From a virus, in the IMG/VR virus record IMGVR_UViG_3300046389_000509, positions 1-29,147 of that record: 29,147 bases of DNA. One strand, written 5' to 3'. The position numbers and the translations under genes are program-made. Shown here piece by piece: positions 7,508-13,754 of this stretch. A model generated the notes under the pieces. That model had not been told where the DNA came from. It saw only the letters and a program-made list of their open reading frames with translations, and did no database searches. Positions within the stretch are counted from its first letter, which is position 1. Each line of letters opens with the position of its first letter.

Positions 7508-7531
7508 AAAAAGCGTGTCCTAGCGCATTTT
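7508..7531 (+). terminator. Possible weak intrinsic terminator after hsp20
   Basis: AAAAAGCG (7508-7515) can pair with CGCATTTT (7524-7531) across an 8-base loop, with one A-A mismatch, followed by ATTT. The stem is A/U-rich and only three G-C pairs hold it, so termination would be weak at best. It lies between the hsp20 stop and the next promoter motif, which is the expected position. Confidence 0.3.
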
Positions 7532-7533
7532 AT

Positions 7534-7545
7534 TTCGTATATTAA
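7534..7545 (+). promoter_or_regulatory. Promoter motif TTCGTATATTAA upstream of the groES/groEL group
   Basis: TTCGTATATTA occupies 7534-7544 in the 70-base gap after hsp20. No TTTG is present at 19-20 bases upstream; the best partial match is GTG at 7515-7517, 20 bases before TATATTAA (7538-7545). The start codon of the next gene is 21 bases downstream (7566), leaving room for a short A/T-rich leader without a Shine-Dalgarno sequence. It would drive the small unknown gene plus groES and groEL. Confidence 0.5.
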
Positions 7546-7565
7546 CGTCTAAATAAATAAGTTAT

Positions 7566-7883
7566 ATGATAAAAAAAAGAAAGTCTATTCAGACTATTAC
7601 CGATCCCTTACTAGAACCATTCTTTATTACTAAGGACGAATACAGTTATACTGTAAAACAAAATGTGACATCTGATGCCAATCATTTTAGGGCTAAAGGT
7701 AAAGCAAAAACTTATGAAAAATCCCTATATTATTATGCTAATTTTGAACAGGCTTTACAAAAAATAGCTAAATTACAAGCTGATATTGAAGATTTTGATA
7801 GTTTAGATGAATATATTAACAATTATACAAAAATAAGTACTAACATTAAAAATTATACAAATGGAATTAGAAGCATTGTTTGA
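7566..7883 (+). CDS. Conserved-looking small phage protein, 105 aa, unknown function
   Basis: The protein begins MIKKRKSIQTITDPLLEPFFITKDEYSY and continues KGKAKTYEKSLYYYANFEQALQKIAKLQ, then a helical tail. The phrase ITDPLL-x-PFFITKDEYSYTV followed by a YYxxFxxAL-x-KIA helix is one I associate with small hypothetical proteins of phages and mobile elements in Bacteroidetes, but no function is known to me. It starts 21 bases after a promoter motif. It overlaps the GroES gene by 23 bases, so the two are translationally linked. Confidence 0.75.
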   Translation: MIKKRKSIQTITDPLLEPFFITKDEYSYTVKQNVTSDANHFRAKGKAKTYEKSLYYYANFEQALQKIAKLQADIEDFDSLDEYINNYTKISTNIKNYTNGIRSIV

Positions 7884-8172
7884 TGCCGTTATTGTAAAAC
7901 CCCAAGAAGTTGAAGAAACTACTTATGGGTCAATTATTGTGCCTGATTTAGGTAAAGATAGAAATGAGCATGGAACTGTAGTAGCAGTAGGTCCTGGTAA
8001 ACCAACTGTAACTGGAACTTTTTTACCAACAACTGTAAAGGTTGGGGATAAAGTAGTTTTACCAACAGTAGGTTTTACTAAATTACAACATTTAGGAGAT
8101 GAATATTATATTGGCCCCGAAAATCAAATTTTAGCAAAAATTAACCAAACAGAGAAAAAAGAAGATGAATAA
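7861..8172 (+). CDS. groES: Co-chaperonin GroES (Cpn10 family)
   Basis: A 103-residue protein with GroES order: LFDAVIVKPQEVEETT (first strand), a mobile loop with hydrophobic tripeptide IIV in GSIIVPDLGKD, EHGTVVAVGPGK, then VKVGDKVVLP and a terminal DEYYIGPENQILAKI strand as in bacterial GroES. This is a true Cpn10 relative rather than the divergent gp31 of T4. It forms the heptameric lid of the chaperonin encoded immediately downstream. The mobile loop is shorter than in E. coli, which may suit the phage GroEL specifically. It overlaps the groEL start by 8 bases. Confidence 0.93.
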   Translation: MELEALFDAVIVKPQEVEETTYGSIIVPDLGKDRNEHGTVVAVGPGKPTVTGTFLPTTVKVGDKVVLPTVGFTKLQHLGDEYYIGPENQILAKINQTEKKEDE

Positions 8173-9784
8173 ACAAGTTACATTAGGTTCAAAAGCTAGA
8201 ACCAATTTAGTAAAAGGAATTGATACCTTAGCTGATGCTGTAGTATCAACACTAGGACCAAATGGTCGAAATGTAGTAATAGCAAACGAAATGGGAGTTC
8301 CACAATCAACAAAAGATGGAGTTACAGTTGCTAAATCAATTAAACTAAAAGATCCTGAACAAGAATTAGGAGTACAATTAGTAAAACAAGCTGCAATTAA
8401 AACAGCTGAAAAAGCAGGTGATGGTACAACTACATCTACTTTATTAGCTCGTGAAATGGTAAAAGCAGGATTAAATGCTTTAAATAATAATGAAAATGCA
8501 GTCCAAATTAAACGTGATATTGATTCTACAGTTGAAAAAGTAGTTAACAATCTTAGAAACAATATTTCAGAAGATATCTCAGGAGAAGAACAATTAGAAC
8601 AAATTGCAACTATATCAGCAAATAATGATCCAGAAACCGGAAAATTAATTGCTACTGCTATTGACAAAGTAGGAATGGAAGGAGTTGTTCATATAGAAGA
8701 ATCCCGAACAGGAGAAACATATTTGGAAACAGTAGAAGGTATGCAATTTGATAGAGGTTATAAATCCCCGTATTTTGTAACTGATAATAATACAATGACT
8801 GCTACTTTAGATAATCCACTTATATTAATTGCGGATAGTAAAATTACTCAAGTAAAAGAATTATTACCTATTCTTGAAAGTGTTTCTTCACAAGCAAAAT
8901 CATTACTTATTATAGCAGAAGATATTGATCAAGAAGCATTAGCAACTCTTATTGTTAATAAAATGAGAGGTACTATGAAAGTATGTGCTGTAAAAGCCCC
9001 AGATTTTGGTGATAGACGTAAATTAGTTTTAGAAGATATTGCAGTCACAACAGGTGGTGTAGTATTTGATAAACAAAAAGGAATGAAAATGGATAAATTT
9101 AGTTGGGAATGGTTTGGAGAAGCTAGAACCGCAACTATAGATAAAGAAAAGACAACACTGGTAGATGGAAAAGGAACAATTGAATCAATTGAAACACGTA
9201 TTGAAGAACTACAACAACAAATTGACAAAGCAGACTCACCGTTCGAAATCGAAAAACTCCAAGAAAGACTTGCAAAATTTGTCGGAGGAGTAGCAGTTAT
9301 TCATGTAGGTGGAAATACTGAAACTGAAATGAAAGAGAAAAAAGATAGGGTTGATGATGCTTTACATGCAACAAAAGCCGCTATTGAAGAAGGTATAGTA
9401 CCTGGTGGTGGAACAGCATTATTATATGCATCATCAGGATTAGAAGCTAAAACAACAGGAGCAGCTATTGTAATAGAAGCTTGTGCTAAACCCTTTAATC
9501 AAATTTTAGTTAATGCTGGGTTTGATGAAGTTAAGGGGCAAATTTTAGCTGATAATTTAGTTAACTCTGGTAATGATACTTGGGCTGGATTTAATATTAA
9601 AAATGAAAAAACAGTTAATATGAAAGAAGCTGGTATTATCGATCCAACTAAAGTAGCAAGAACTGCATTGCAAAATGCGGCATCTGTTGCTGGTACAGTA
9701 TTACTAACAGAATGTACTGTAGTAAATGAAATTACTGAGGAAAATCCTCAACAACAAGTTGATCCATCAATGATGGGTTATTAA
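8165..9784 (+). CDS. groEL: Chaperonin GroEL (Cpn60), full length
   Basis: A 539-residue protein, essentially full length (E. coli 548). Equatorial: LGPNGRNVVI, TKDGVTVAK with D51 and AGDGTTTSTLLA with D86 (E. coli D52, D87); apical: DRGYKSPYFVTD, KAPDFGDRR; second equatorial: VDDALHATKAAIEEGIVPGGG with D398, the residue needed for ATP hydrolysis. All catalytic aspartates are kept, so it should be an active ATPase ring. The C-terminus ends DPSMMGY and lacks the GGM repeats of host GroELs. With GroES adjacent, the phage supplies its own folding chamber, probably for capsid or other large phage proteins. Internal antisense frames are shadows. Confidence 0.97.
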   Translation: MNKQVTLGSKARTNLVKGIDTLADAVVSTLGPNGRNVVIANEMGVPQSTKDGVTVAKSIKLKDPEQELGVQLVKQAAIKTAEKAGDGTTTSTLLAREMVKAGLNALNNNENAVQIKRDIDSTVEKVVNNLRNNISEDISGEEQLEQIATISANNDPETGKLIATAIDKVGMEGVVHIEESRTGETYLETVEGMQFDRGYKSPYFVTDNNTMTATLDNPLILIADSKITQVKELLPILESVSSQAKSLLIIAEDIDQEALATLIVNKMRGTMKVCAVKAPDFGDRRKLVLEDIAVTTGGVVFDKQKGMKMDKFSWEWFGEARTATIDKEKTTLVDGKGTIESIETRIEELQQQIDKADSPFEIEKLQERLAKFVGGVAVIHVGGNTETEMKEKKDRVDDALHATKAAIEEGIVPGGGTALLYASSGLEAKTTGAAIVIEACAKPFNQILVNAGFDEVKGQILADNLVNSGNDTWAGFNIKNEKTVNMKEAGIIDPTKVARTALQNAASVAGTVLLTECTVVNEITEENPQQQVDPSMMGY

Positions 9785-9802
9785 CCAATAAATAATAAAA
9801 AA

Positions 9803-9970
9803 ATGACAAAACAAGAAATTTTTGAGATTATTGAAACAAATTTCAATATCTTAGCAGCAGAAAACGATGGAACTACTAAGGCAAGTCAAGCACGAGCTAG
9901 AAAAGCAGCCCAAGCTATTAAACGAGTAATCACAGATTATAAAAAAGCATCTGTGGCTGAGTCAAAATAG
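9803..9970 (+). CDS. Small histone-H1-like basic protein, 55 aa
   Basis: ATG at 9803 to TAG at 9968-9970, filling the gap after groEL. The peptide starts MTKQEIFEIIETNFNILAAE, then runs ASQARARKAAQAIKRVITDY, ending KKASVAESK. The alanine/lysine/arginine-rich helix with spacing RARKAxQxIK resembles small H1-like (Hc1/HctA-type) chromosomal proteins found in Bacteroidetes and some phages. A role in binding phage or host DNA is plausible but unproven. The reading is supported by good codon structure and by starting 18 bases after the groEL stop. Confidence 0.6.
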   Translation: MTKQEIFEIIETNFNILAAENDGTTKASQARARKAAQAIKRVITDYKKASVAESK

Positions 9971-9971
9971 T

Positions 9972-9983
9972 TTCGTATATTAT
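9972..9983 (+). promoter_or_regulatory. Promoter motif TTCGTATATTAT overlapping a start codon
   Basis: TTCGTATATTA occupies 9972-9982, so its last base is the A of the ATG of the next gene. A GTG (9953-9955) lies 20 bases before TATATTAT (9976-9983), the same partial upstream box as at 7534. If transcription starts several bases beyond the -7 box, the RNA would lack the annotated ATG of the next gene; it could still serve the clamp-loader gene at 10232. Confidence 0.45.
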
Positions 9984-10251
9984 GGCTACAAAGATTGAAG
10001 AAAAAAATATCCTAATCGCTCGGAGAGTTCCTCCGGGCGACAAATGGAGATTAGTTGCAAATGAACCAGATGGTCCTGTACATAAAACTTTAACTGATGC
10101 CTTAGAAGCATACATGGTCAAAACAGGATTTAAAGGTCACTACAGGTTAGAACCACTTAAAAGTAGTTTATATGCAATTGATTCTAAAGAAACAGAAGTA
10201 ATACCAGAACCAGAAAAGAAATATTCAATATATGGCGAATACGGAGAATAG
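9982..10251 (+). CDS. Hypothetical protein, 89 aa, upstream of the clamp loader
   Basis: Begins MATKIEEKNILIARRVPPGDKW, continues with LVANEPDGPVHKTLTDALEAYM and a C-terminal region ending EPEKKYSIYGEYGE. The pattern of short strands followed by a helix suggests a compact alpha/beta domain; no motif recognised. The early codons form a strong G+C-rich hairpin at 10017-10039. It overlaps the clamp-loader gene by 20 bases. A promoter motif ends on the A of its ATG, so it may be translated only from read-through RNA starting upstream of groEL, or the true start may differ; no other in-frame ATG occurs until about residue 45. Confidence 0.65.
   Translation: MATKIEEKNILIARRVPPGDKWRLVANEPDGPVHKTLTDALEAYMVKTGFKGHYRLEPLKSSLYAIDSKETEVIPEPEKKYSIYGEYGE
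10017..10039 (+). other. Strong G+C-rich hairpin in the early coding region
   Basis: CGCTCGGAG (10017-10025) pairs with CTCCGGGCG (10031-10039) across a 5-base loop AGTTC: nine consecutive pairs including one G-U. In this AT-rich sequence such a stem is exceptional. It starts 35 bases after the ATG at 9982 and just downstream of a promoter motif, so it would sit near the 5' end of the transcript. It encodes part of ARRVPPGD, so protein constraint may be the sole cause. Confidence 0.4.
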
Positions 10252-11167
10252 TTTATTAGTAGAAAAATATAGACCTAAAACATTAAATAATTATGTTGGA
10301 AATGAAAATATAAAAAAATCTATATCTGCCTATTTAAACCAAAATGATATTCAAAATTTTATATTTTATGGTCCTGCAGGAACTGGTAAAACAACGTTAG
10401 CAAAAATTATTGTTAATAGTCTAGACTGTGATCATCTATATATTAATGCTTCTGATGAACGTGGTATTGAAACCATTAGAGATAAAGTTTCTAGTTTTGC
10501 ATCTGTTGCTTCGTTTAAACCACTTAAAGTGGTTATTTTAGATGAAGCAGATTTTCTTACAATTCAAGCTCAAGCATCACTTAGAAATATAATTGAAACA
10601 TTTTCTCGTACTACAAGATTTATTATGACTTGTAATTTTGTAGAACGTATTATTGATCCCCTACAATCTAGATGTCAAGTACTTAAAATTGTACCTCCAA
10701 CCAAAAAAGATGTTGCTAAACATTTAAATTGGATTTGTAATGAAGAATCAATTACACATGAAATAAATGATTTAGTACCTCTAGTTAATCAATATTATCC
10801 CGATTTACGTAAGTGTATTAATACTATACAATTATCAACTGTAGATGGTGGGGCAAATGATTTATATCTTAGGTTAGATCAATCCATACTAGTATCATCT
10901 AATTATATAGACAAGGTTATTACTGAATTATCTAAAGGTAATAAAGTATCATCATTTAATACCATACGTCAAATTATAGCAGATGCTAATGTAGATGACT
11001 TTGATGAGTTATTTAGAGCACTTTATGATCGTTCATCTGAATATTATAAAGATAAAGAAGGCACAGCAACACTAGCAATAAACGAACACCAATATAAAGC
11101 AAATTTCCGTATTGACAAGGAAATAAATATAATGTCATTAATTCAAACTTTAATAAAATATAAATAA
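10232..11167 (+). CDS. 44: Clamp-loader large subunit, AAA+ ATPase (gp44/RFC small-subunit type)
   Basis: A 311-residue AAA+ protein (T4 gp44 is 319). N-terminal VEKYRPKTLNNYVGN is the RFC-box-like entry; Walker A is GPAGTGKTT (residues 47-55, K53); Walker B is VILDEAD with D104-E105; the arginine-finger motif SRC is at 146-148. C-terminal helices form the collar. With gp62 it opens the gp45 ring and loads it on primer-template DNA. Gene order (clamp, chaperones, gp44, unknown, gp62) differs from T4, where 45-44-62 are contiguous. The start overlaps the previous gene by 20 bases. Confidence 0.95.
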   Translation: MANTENSLLVEKYRPKTLNNYVGNENIKKSISAYLNQNDIQNFIFYGPAGTGKTTLAKIIVNSLDCDHLYINASDERGIETIRDKVSSFASVASFKPLKVVILDEADFLTIQAQASLRNIIETFSRTTRFIMTCNFVERIIDPLQSRCQVLKIVPPTKKDVAKHLNWICNEESITHEINDLVPLVNQYYPDLRKCINTIQLSTVDGGANDLYLRLDQSILVSSNYIDKVITELSKGNKVSSFNTIRQIIADANVDDFDELFRALYDRSSEYYKDKEGTATLAINEHQYKANFRIDKEINIMSLIQTLIKYK

Positions 11168-11174
11168 TTAAACT

Positions 11175-11417
11175 ATGGAACAACCAGTTCAACAACCCAA
11201 AATCGATTTATCCAACACTACTGCATTAAAAAACTTTGATGGAGGGGATACATTTACTCAACAATTTATCATTCGTAAAGTTTCTAGATTTGTAACAGGT
11301 ACTGATGAAGATGCTATGATGCCTATTCCAGTATTTGTATGTACAGAATCAGGTAAAATTGTAGGAGAAGGATTACCTCCTGAATTAAGAGAAGAATATA
11401 AAGATCAACTTCTTTAA
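11175..11417 (+). CDS. Hypothetical protein, 80 aa, between gp44 and gp62
   Basis: Begins MEQPVQQPKIDLSNTTALKN, then FDGGDTFTQQFIIRKVSRFVTG and a C-terminal PIPVFVCTESGKIVGEGLPPE. It looks like a small mostly beta protein with a flexible N-terminus. I do not recognise the family. Being placed between the two clamp-loader subunit genes, with its last base shared with the gp62 start codon, hints at a replication role, but nothing in the sequence shows this. Confidence 0.75.
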   Translation: MEQPVQQPKIDLSNTTALKNFDGGDTFTQQFIIRKVSRFVTGTDEDAMMPIPVFVCTESGKIVGEGLPPELREEYKDQLL

Positions 11418-11830
11418 TGAAAAATATTTTTGATTGGTTAAAAGCAATTAATAATACCAAACCCCCAGCTGAGTCTTTTACAGACAAAGATTGGGAGGTT
11501 TGGAACAGTTATATGATACATAGATTTTTATCTATGAATCCTGATTATTTAGAAATTGTAAATTATGTTCAAGATTTTCCCCCGCAGGAAAAAAGAATGA
11601 TTTATAATATTTATAGAGAATTTATTCCAAAAAATAATAAATGGAGTAAATATATTAAATCTAAAGTAAAACAACCAAATAAAGATTTAATTATTAATAT
11701 TAAAAATTATTTCCAATGTTCATCAAAAGAAGCAAAAGAATATATAAATATATTGGATTCTACAGACGTAGGTCGTATATTATCTAGTATAGGATTAGAA
11801 AAAAAAGAAATTAAACAATTATTAAAATGA
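11417..11830 (+). CDS. 62: Clamp-loader small subunit (gp62-like)
   Basis: A 137-residue helical protein: NIFDWLKAINNTK, then WEVWNSYMIHRFLSMNPDYLEIVNYVQ, a KRMIYNIYREFIP helix and KWSKYIKSK, followed by a small helical domain rich in lysine. The pattern (small loader subunit, aromatic-rich N-terminal helices, KYIK segment) resembles gp62 of marine T4-like phages, and the position just after gp44 supports it. T4 gp62 is longer (187). It has no ATPase motifs; its role is to bind gp44 and the clamp. ATGA overlap with the next gene. Confidence 0.75.
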   Translation: MKNIFDWLKAINNTKPPAESFTDKDWEVWNSYMIHRFLSMNPDYLEIVNYVQDFPPQEKRMIYNIYREFIPKNNKWSKYIKSKVKQPNKDLIINIKNYFQCSSKEAKEYINILDSTDVGRILSSIGLEKKEIKQLLK

Positions 11831-12057
11831 CAAAAGAATTATATAATATGTTAAAAACATCTGCTGAGGCAGATAAAGCTAAAGCATTATTATCACTTGA
11901 ATTACTTGGTAATAAAGCAGTAGGAATTGGAGATCACTCTACAGAAGATTTTTATAAAAATGCTGAAGAAGCACTTATAAATCTAGTTGATGCTGATGAT
12001 AGATTAGCAGCACTAAATACTTATTTTCTAGATAGTAAAGAACAAATCAATGGGTGA
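11827..12057 (+). CDS. Hypothetical acidic helical protein, 76 aa
   Basis: Begins MTKELYNMLKTSAEADKAKALLSLELLGNK and continues with DHSTEDFYKNAEEALINLVDADDRL. Predicted almost entirely helical and acidic, with no cysteine or membrane segment. I do not recognise it. It starts on an ATGA overlap with the gp62-like gene and overlaps the next gene by 8 bases, so it is part of the same transcription unit. Confidence 0.75.
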   Translation: MTKELYNMLKTSAEADKAKALLSLELLGNKAVGIGDHSTEDFYKNAEEALINLVDADDRLAALNTYFLDSKEQING

Positions 12058-12529
12058 TTCAGTTAAAAAATACATGGAGAGTTTAGAAAATAAAATTAAT
12101 AGCGGGGGACATTTTGCTTCCAACGCCATCCAATTATCAAAATTTATGAGTGATAGAGAAATTATGAATGCTAAAAACGGGGTATCAACAAAATTAAGTG
12201 TACAAGTATTCGAAAAAGAATACCCTGAATTATCTAAGGAATTTAAAAAAATCCAAAAAGAAATGTATGAAATGTTTGCCCGTAAACATATGGATTATGG
12301 TTTAAATAACATTGCTTTAGGTGGAGATATCGTTAATAACAGCGATGATAAACAATTTTCATTAACTGGGTTATGTATTAGATTAACTGACAAAATATCA
12401 CGTTTAAAAAATTTACTAATTAATGGTAGATCATTTGTTGAAGGTGAAGGTATGCAAGATACATTTATAGATATTGCTAATTATGGAATAATCGGTCTTT
12501 TAGTAGGTCGAGATAAATGGAAAAAATAG
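12050..12529 (+). CDS. DUF1599 / nucleotide-modification-associated domain 1 (Nmad1)-like protein
   Basis: A 159-residue protein whose C-terminal two-thirds carries EMFARKHMDYGLNNIALGG, then LTGLCIRLTDKISRLKNLL and GMQDTFIDIANYGIIGLLVG. The K-x-x-DYG, R-x-x-DKxxRLxxL and D-T-x-x-D-xA-x-Y elements match my memory of the DUF1599 (Nmad1) family, a helical fold related to MazG-like nucleotide enzymes and linked by comparative genomics to modified nucleotides. The acidic residues could bind metal. Together with FolE and MazG-like genes at the left it raises the possibility of unusual nucleotide metabolism; the substrate is unknown. Confidence 0.75.
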   Translation: MGDSVKKYMESLENKINSGGHFASNAIQLSKFMSDREIMNAKNGVSTKLSVQVFEKEYPELSKEFKKIQKEMYEMFARKHMDYGLNNIALGGDIVNNSDDKQFSLTGLCIRLTDKISRLKNLLINGRSFVEGEGMQDTFIDIANYGIIGLLVGRDKWKK

Positions 12530-12530
12530 T

Positions 12531-13505
12531 TTGGCTAAAAAACTTCCAAAAATAGTAAAAGAGATTAGAAATAATCCCCCACCACCTATTAATTATGCAT
12601 ATCAAAAGAATATATCATATTCTCAGATGTCTATATTTAGAGGATGTCCTCATAGATGGAAACTTCAGTATAAAGATAAAATTAAACGATTTACATCTTC
12701 TATCCATACTGTATTTGGAACTGCTATGCATGAATCAATGCAATATTATCTAGATTATGCTTATGAAAAATCATTTGCTGCTGCTGATAGAGATATTGAT
12801 TTAAAAGAAGATTTTCAAGGTCGATATATAAGTGAATATCAAGTACAATATAGAAAGAATAATGATTCTCATTTTTCTGATGCCGTTGAAATGAGAGAAT
12901 TTTTTGAAGATGGGGTAGCTATTTTAGAATGGTTTAAGAAAAAGCGTAATAGATATTTTAGTAAAAAGGGTACATATTTAGTTGGATGTGAAATACCAAT
13001 TGTAGTAGCACCAAATAAAATGTTAAATAACGTATTATATGTGGGGTATCTTGATGTTGTAACATATTGTGAAACAACAGATACATTTAAAATAATCGAT
13101 ATAAAAACAAGTACTAATGGGTGGAATGATTATTCTAAAAAAGATGAAAATAAACAATTCCAACTATTACTCTATAAACAATACTTTTCAGAACAATATA
13201 ATATACCTTTAAATAAAATTGAAATTGAGTTTTTTATTCTTAAAAGAAAGGTATTAGATCCTAATGATGAAAAGCTTATGTCACCTTATCAAGCTTATAG
13301 GGTACAACAATTTGCACCACCAAGTGGTAAAATTAAACTATCAAGAGCAAAAAATGCTATTAATGATTTTATTAATGAATGTTTTAATTCAAGTGGTAAA
13401 ATAAAAGAAGCAGATTATCCAAAATCTCCTTCTAAATGGAATTGTAATTTTTGTCCTTATGGAGAAGATAAAGAATTATGTGGAGCTAAACAACATTTTT
13501 CGTAG
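12531..13505 (+). CDS. PD-(D/E)XK nuclease with probable 4Fe-4S cluster (Cas4/RecB/AddB-like)
   Basis: Starts at TTG 12531, one base after the previous stop; no nearby ATG is better. The 324-residue protein has the RecB-like N-terminal SYSQMSIFRGCPHRWKLQY (C39), a central FGTAMHESMQ segment, GYLDVV (D175) and IIDIKTS (D190-x-K192), followed by a QFQLLLYKQYF helix. Three C-terminal cysteines C305-x2-C308-x8-C317 with C39 fit the four-cysteine Fe-S arrangement of AddB and Cas4-type nucleases. Expected role: DNA exonuclease in recombination, repair or host DNA degradation. It follows the replication genes, and the sugar cluster begins after it. Confidence 0.88.
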   Translation: MAKKLPKIVKEIRNNPPPPINYAYQKNISYSQMSIFRGCPHRWKLQYKDKIKRFTSSIHTVFGTAMHESMQYYLDYAYEKSFAAADRDIDLKEDFQGRYISEYQVQYRKNNDSHFSDAVEMREFFEDGVAILEWFKKKRNRYFSKKGTYLVGCEIPIVVAPNKMLNNVLYVGYLDVVTYCETTDTFKIIDIKTSTNGWNDYSKKDENKQFQLLLYKQYFSEQYNIPLNKIEIEFFILKRKVLDPNDEKLMSPYQAYRVQQFAPPSGKIKLSRAKNAINDFINECFNSSGKIKEADYPKSPSKWNCNFCPYGEDKELCGAKQHFS

Positions 13506-13514
13506 GTTTCCACA

Positions 13515-13532
13515 TACGTATATATATAAATA
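13515..13532 (+). promoter_or_regulatory. Promoter-like region: TACGTATATATA overlapping TATAAATA
   Basis: The 48-base gap after the nuclease gene contains TACGTATATATA (13515-13526), a variant of the TTCGTATATTA motif, overlapping TATAAATA (13525-13532), which is the consensus of T4 late promoters. The next start is at 13554, 21 bases downstream. No TTTG box lies at 19-20 bases. Either reading would make this the promoter for the regulator-like gene and the sugar cluster. TATAAATA also occurs by chance in this AT-rich sequence. Confidence 0.4.
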
Positions 13533-13553
13533 ATGTTTTAATAAATAAAGACT

Positions 13554-13754
13554 ATGAGTTCAACAAAAAACCAAACACTAACTAGTGTTAAAGTCCAAAC
13601 CCCTTTATTTGAGGAATTTAAAATTGAATGTGTAAAGCGTAAATTTTCATTTCAAAAACTTGCTGATCGTGCTTTGTTTTTGTATCTTACAGATGAAGAT
13701 TTTCGTAAAAAAATTACAAATCAAATTAACCTCCAAATAAAAAAGAATGGATAG
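13554..13754 (+). CDS. Small ribbon-helix-helix-like protein, 66 aa
   Basis: The sequence TSVKVQTPLFEEFKIECVKRKFSFQKLADRALFLYLTDEDFRKKI has the strand-helix-helix order of ribbon-helix-helix (Arc/MetJ type) DNA-binding proteins: an alternating strand (SVKVQ), a helix with buried hydrophobics, a turn at F-S-F, and a second helix. Members usually act as dimeric repressors. It is the first gene after an intergenic promoter-like region and overlaps the first glycosyltransferase gene by 8 bases, so it could regulate the cluster or its own operon. The fold is inferred from pattern only. Confidence 0.65.
   Translation: MSSTKNQTLTSVKVQTPLFEEFKIECVKRKFSFQKLADRALFLYLTDEDFRKKITNQINLQIKKNG

Noticed and set aside
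8282-8290. Loss of a catalytic aspartate in GroEL at ANEMG (E. coli LDKSFG)
   Set aside because: That residue is E. coli D41, which is not an ATPase residue. The catalytic aspartates correspond to D51, D86 and D398 here, and all are present.
8131-8667. Long antisense frame (178 aa) opposite GroEL
   Set aside because: It lies entirely opposite groES/groEL, whose coding is certain; its cysteine/serine-rich composition is the mirror of GroEL codons, and no other - strand gene is supported.
11772-11782. GTCGTATATTA inside the gp62-like gene, and TATCGTATATTA at 19940 inside a sugar-cluster gene
   Set aside because: Both lie deep in coding sequence, differ at the TTCG position and are far from the next start, so they are more likely chance matches in AT-rich DNA.
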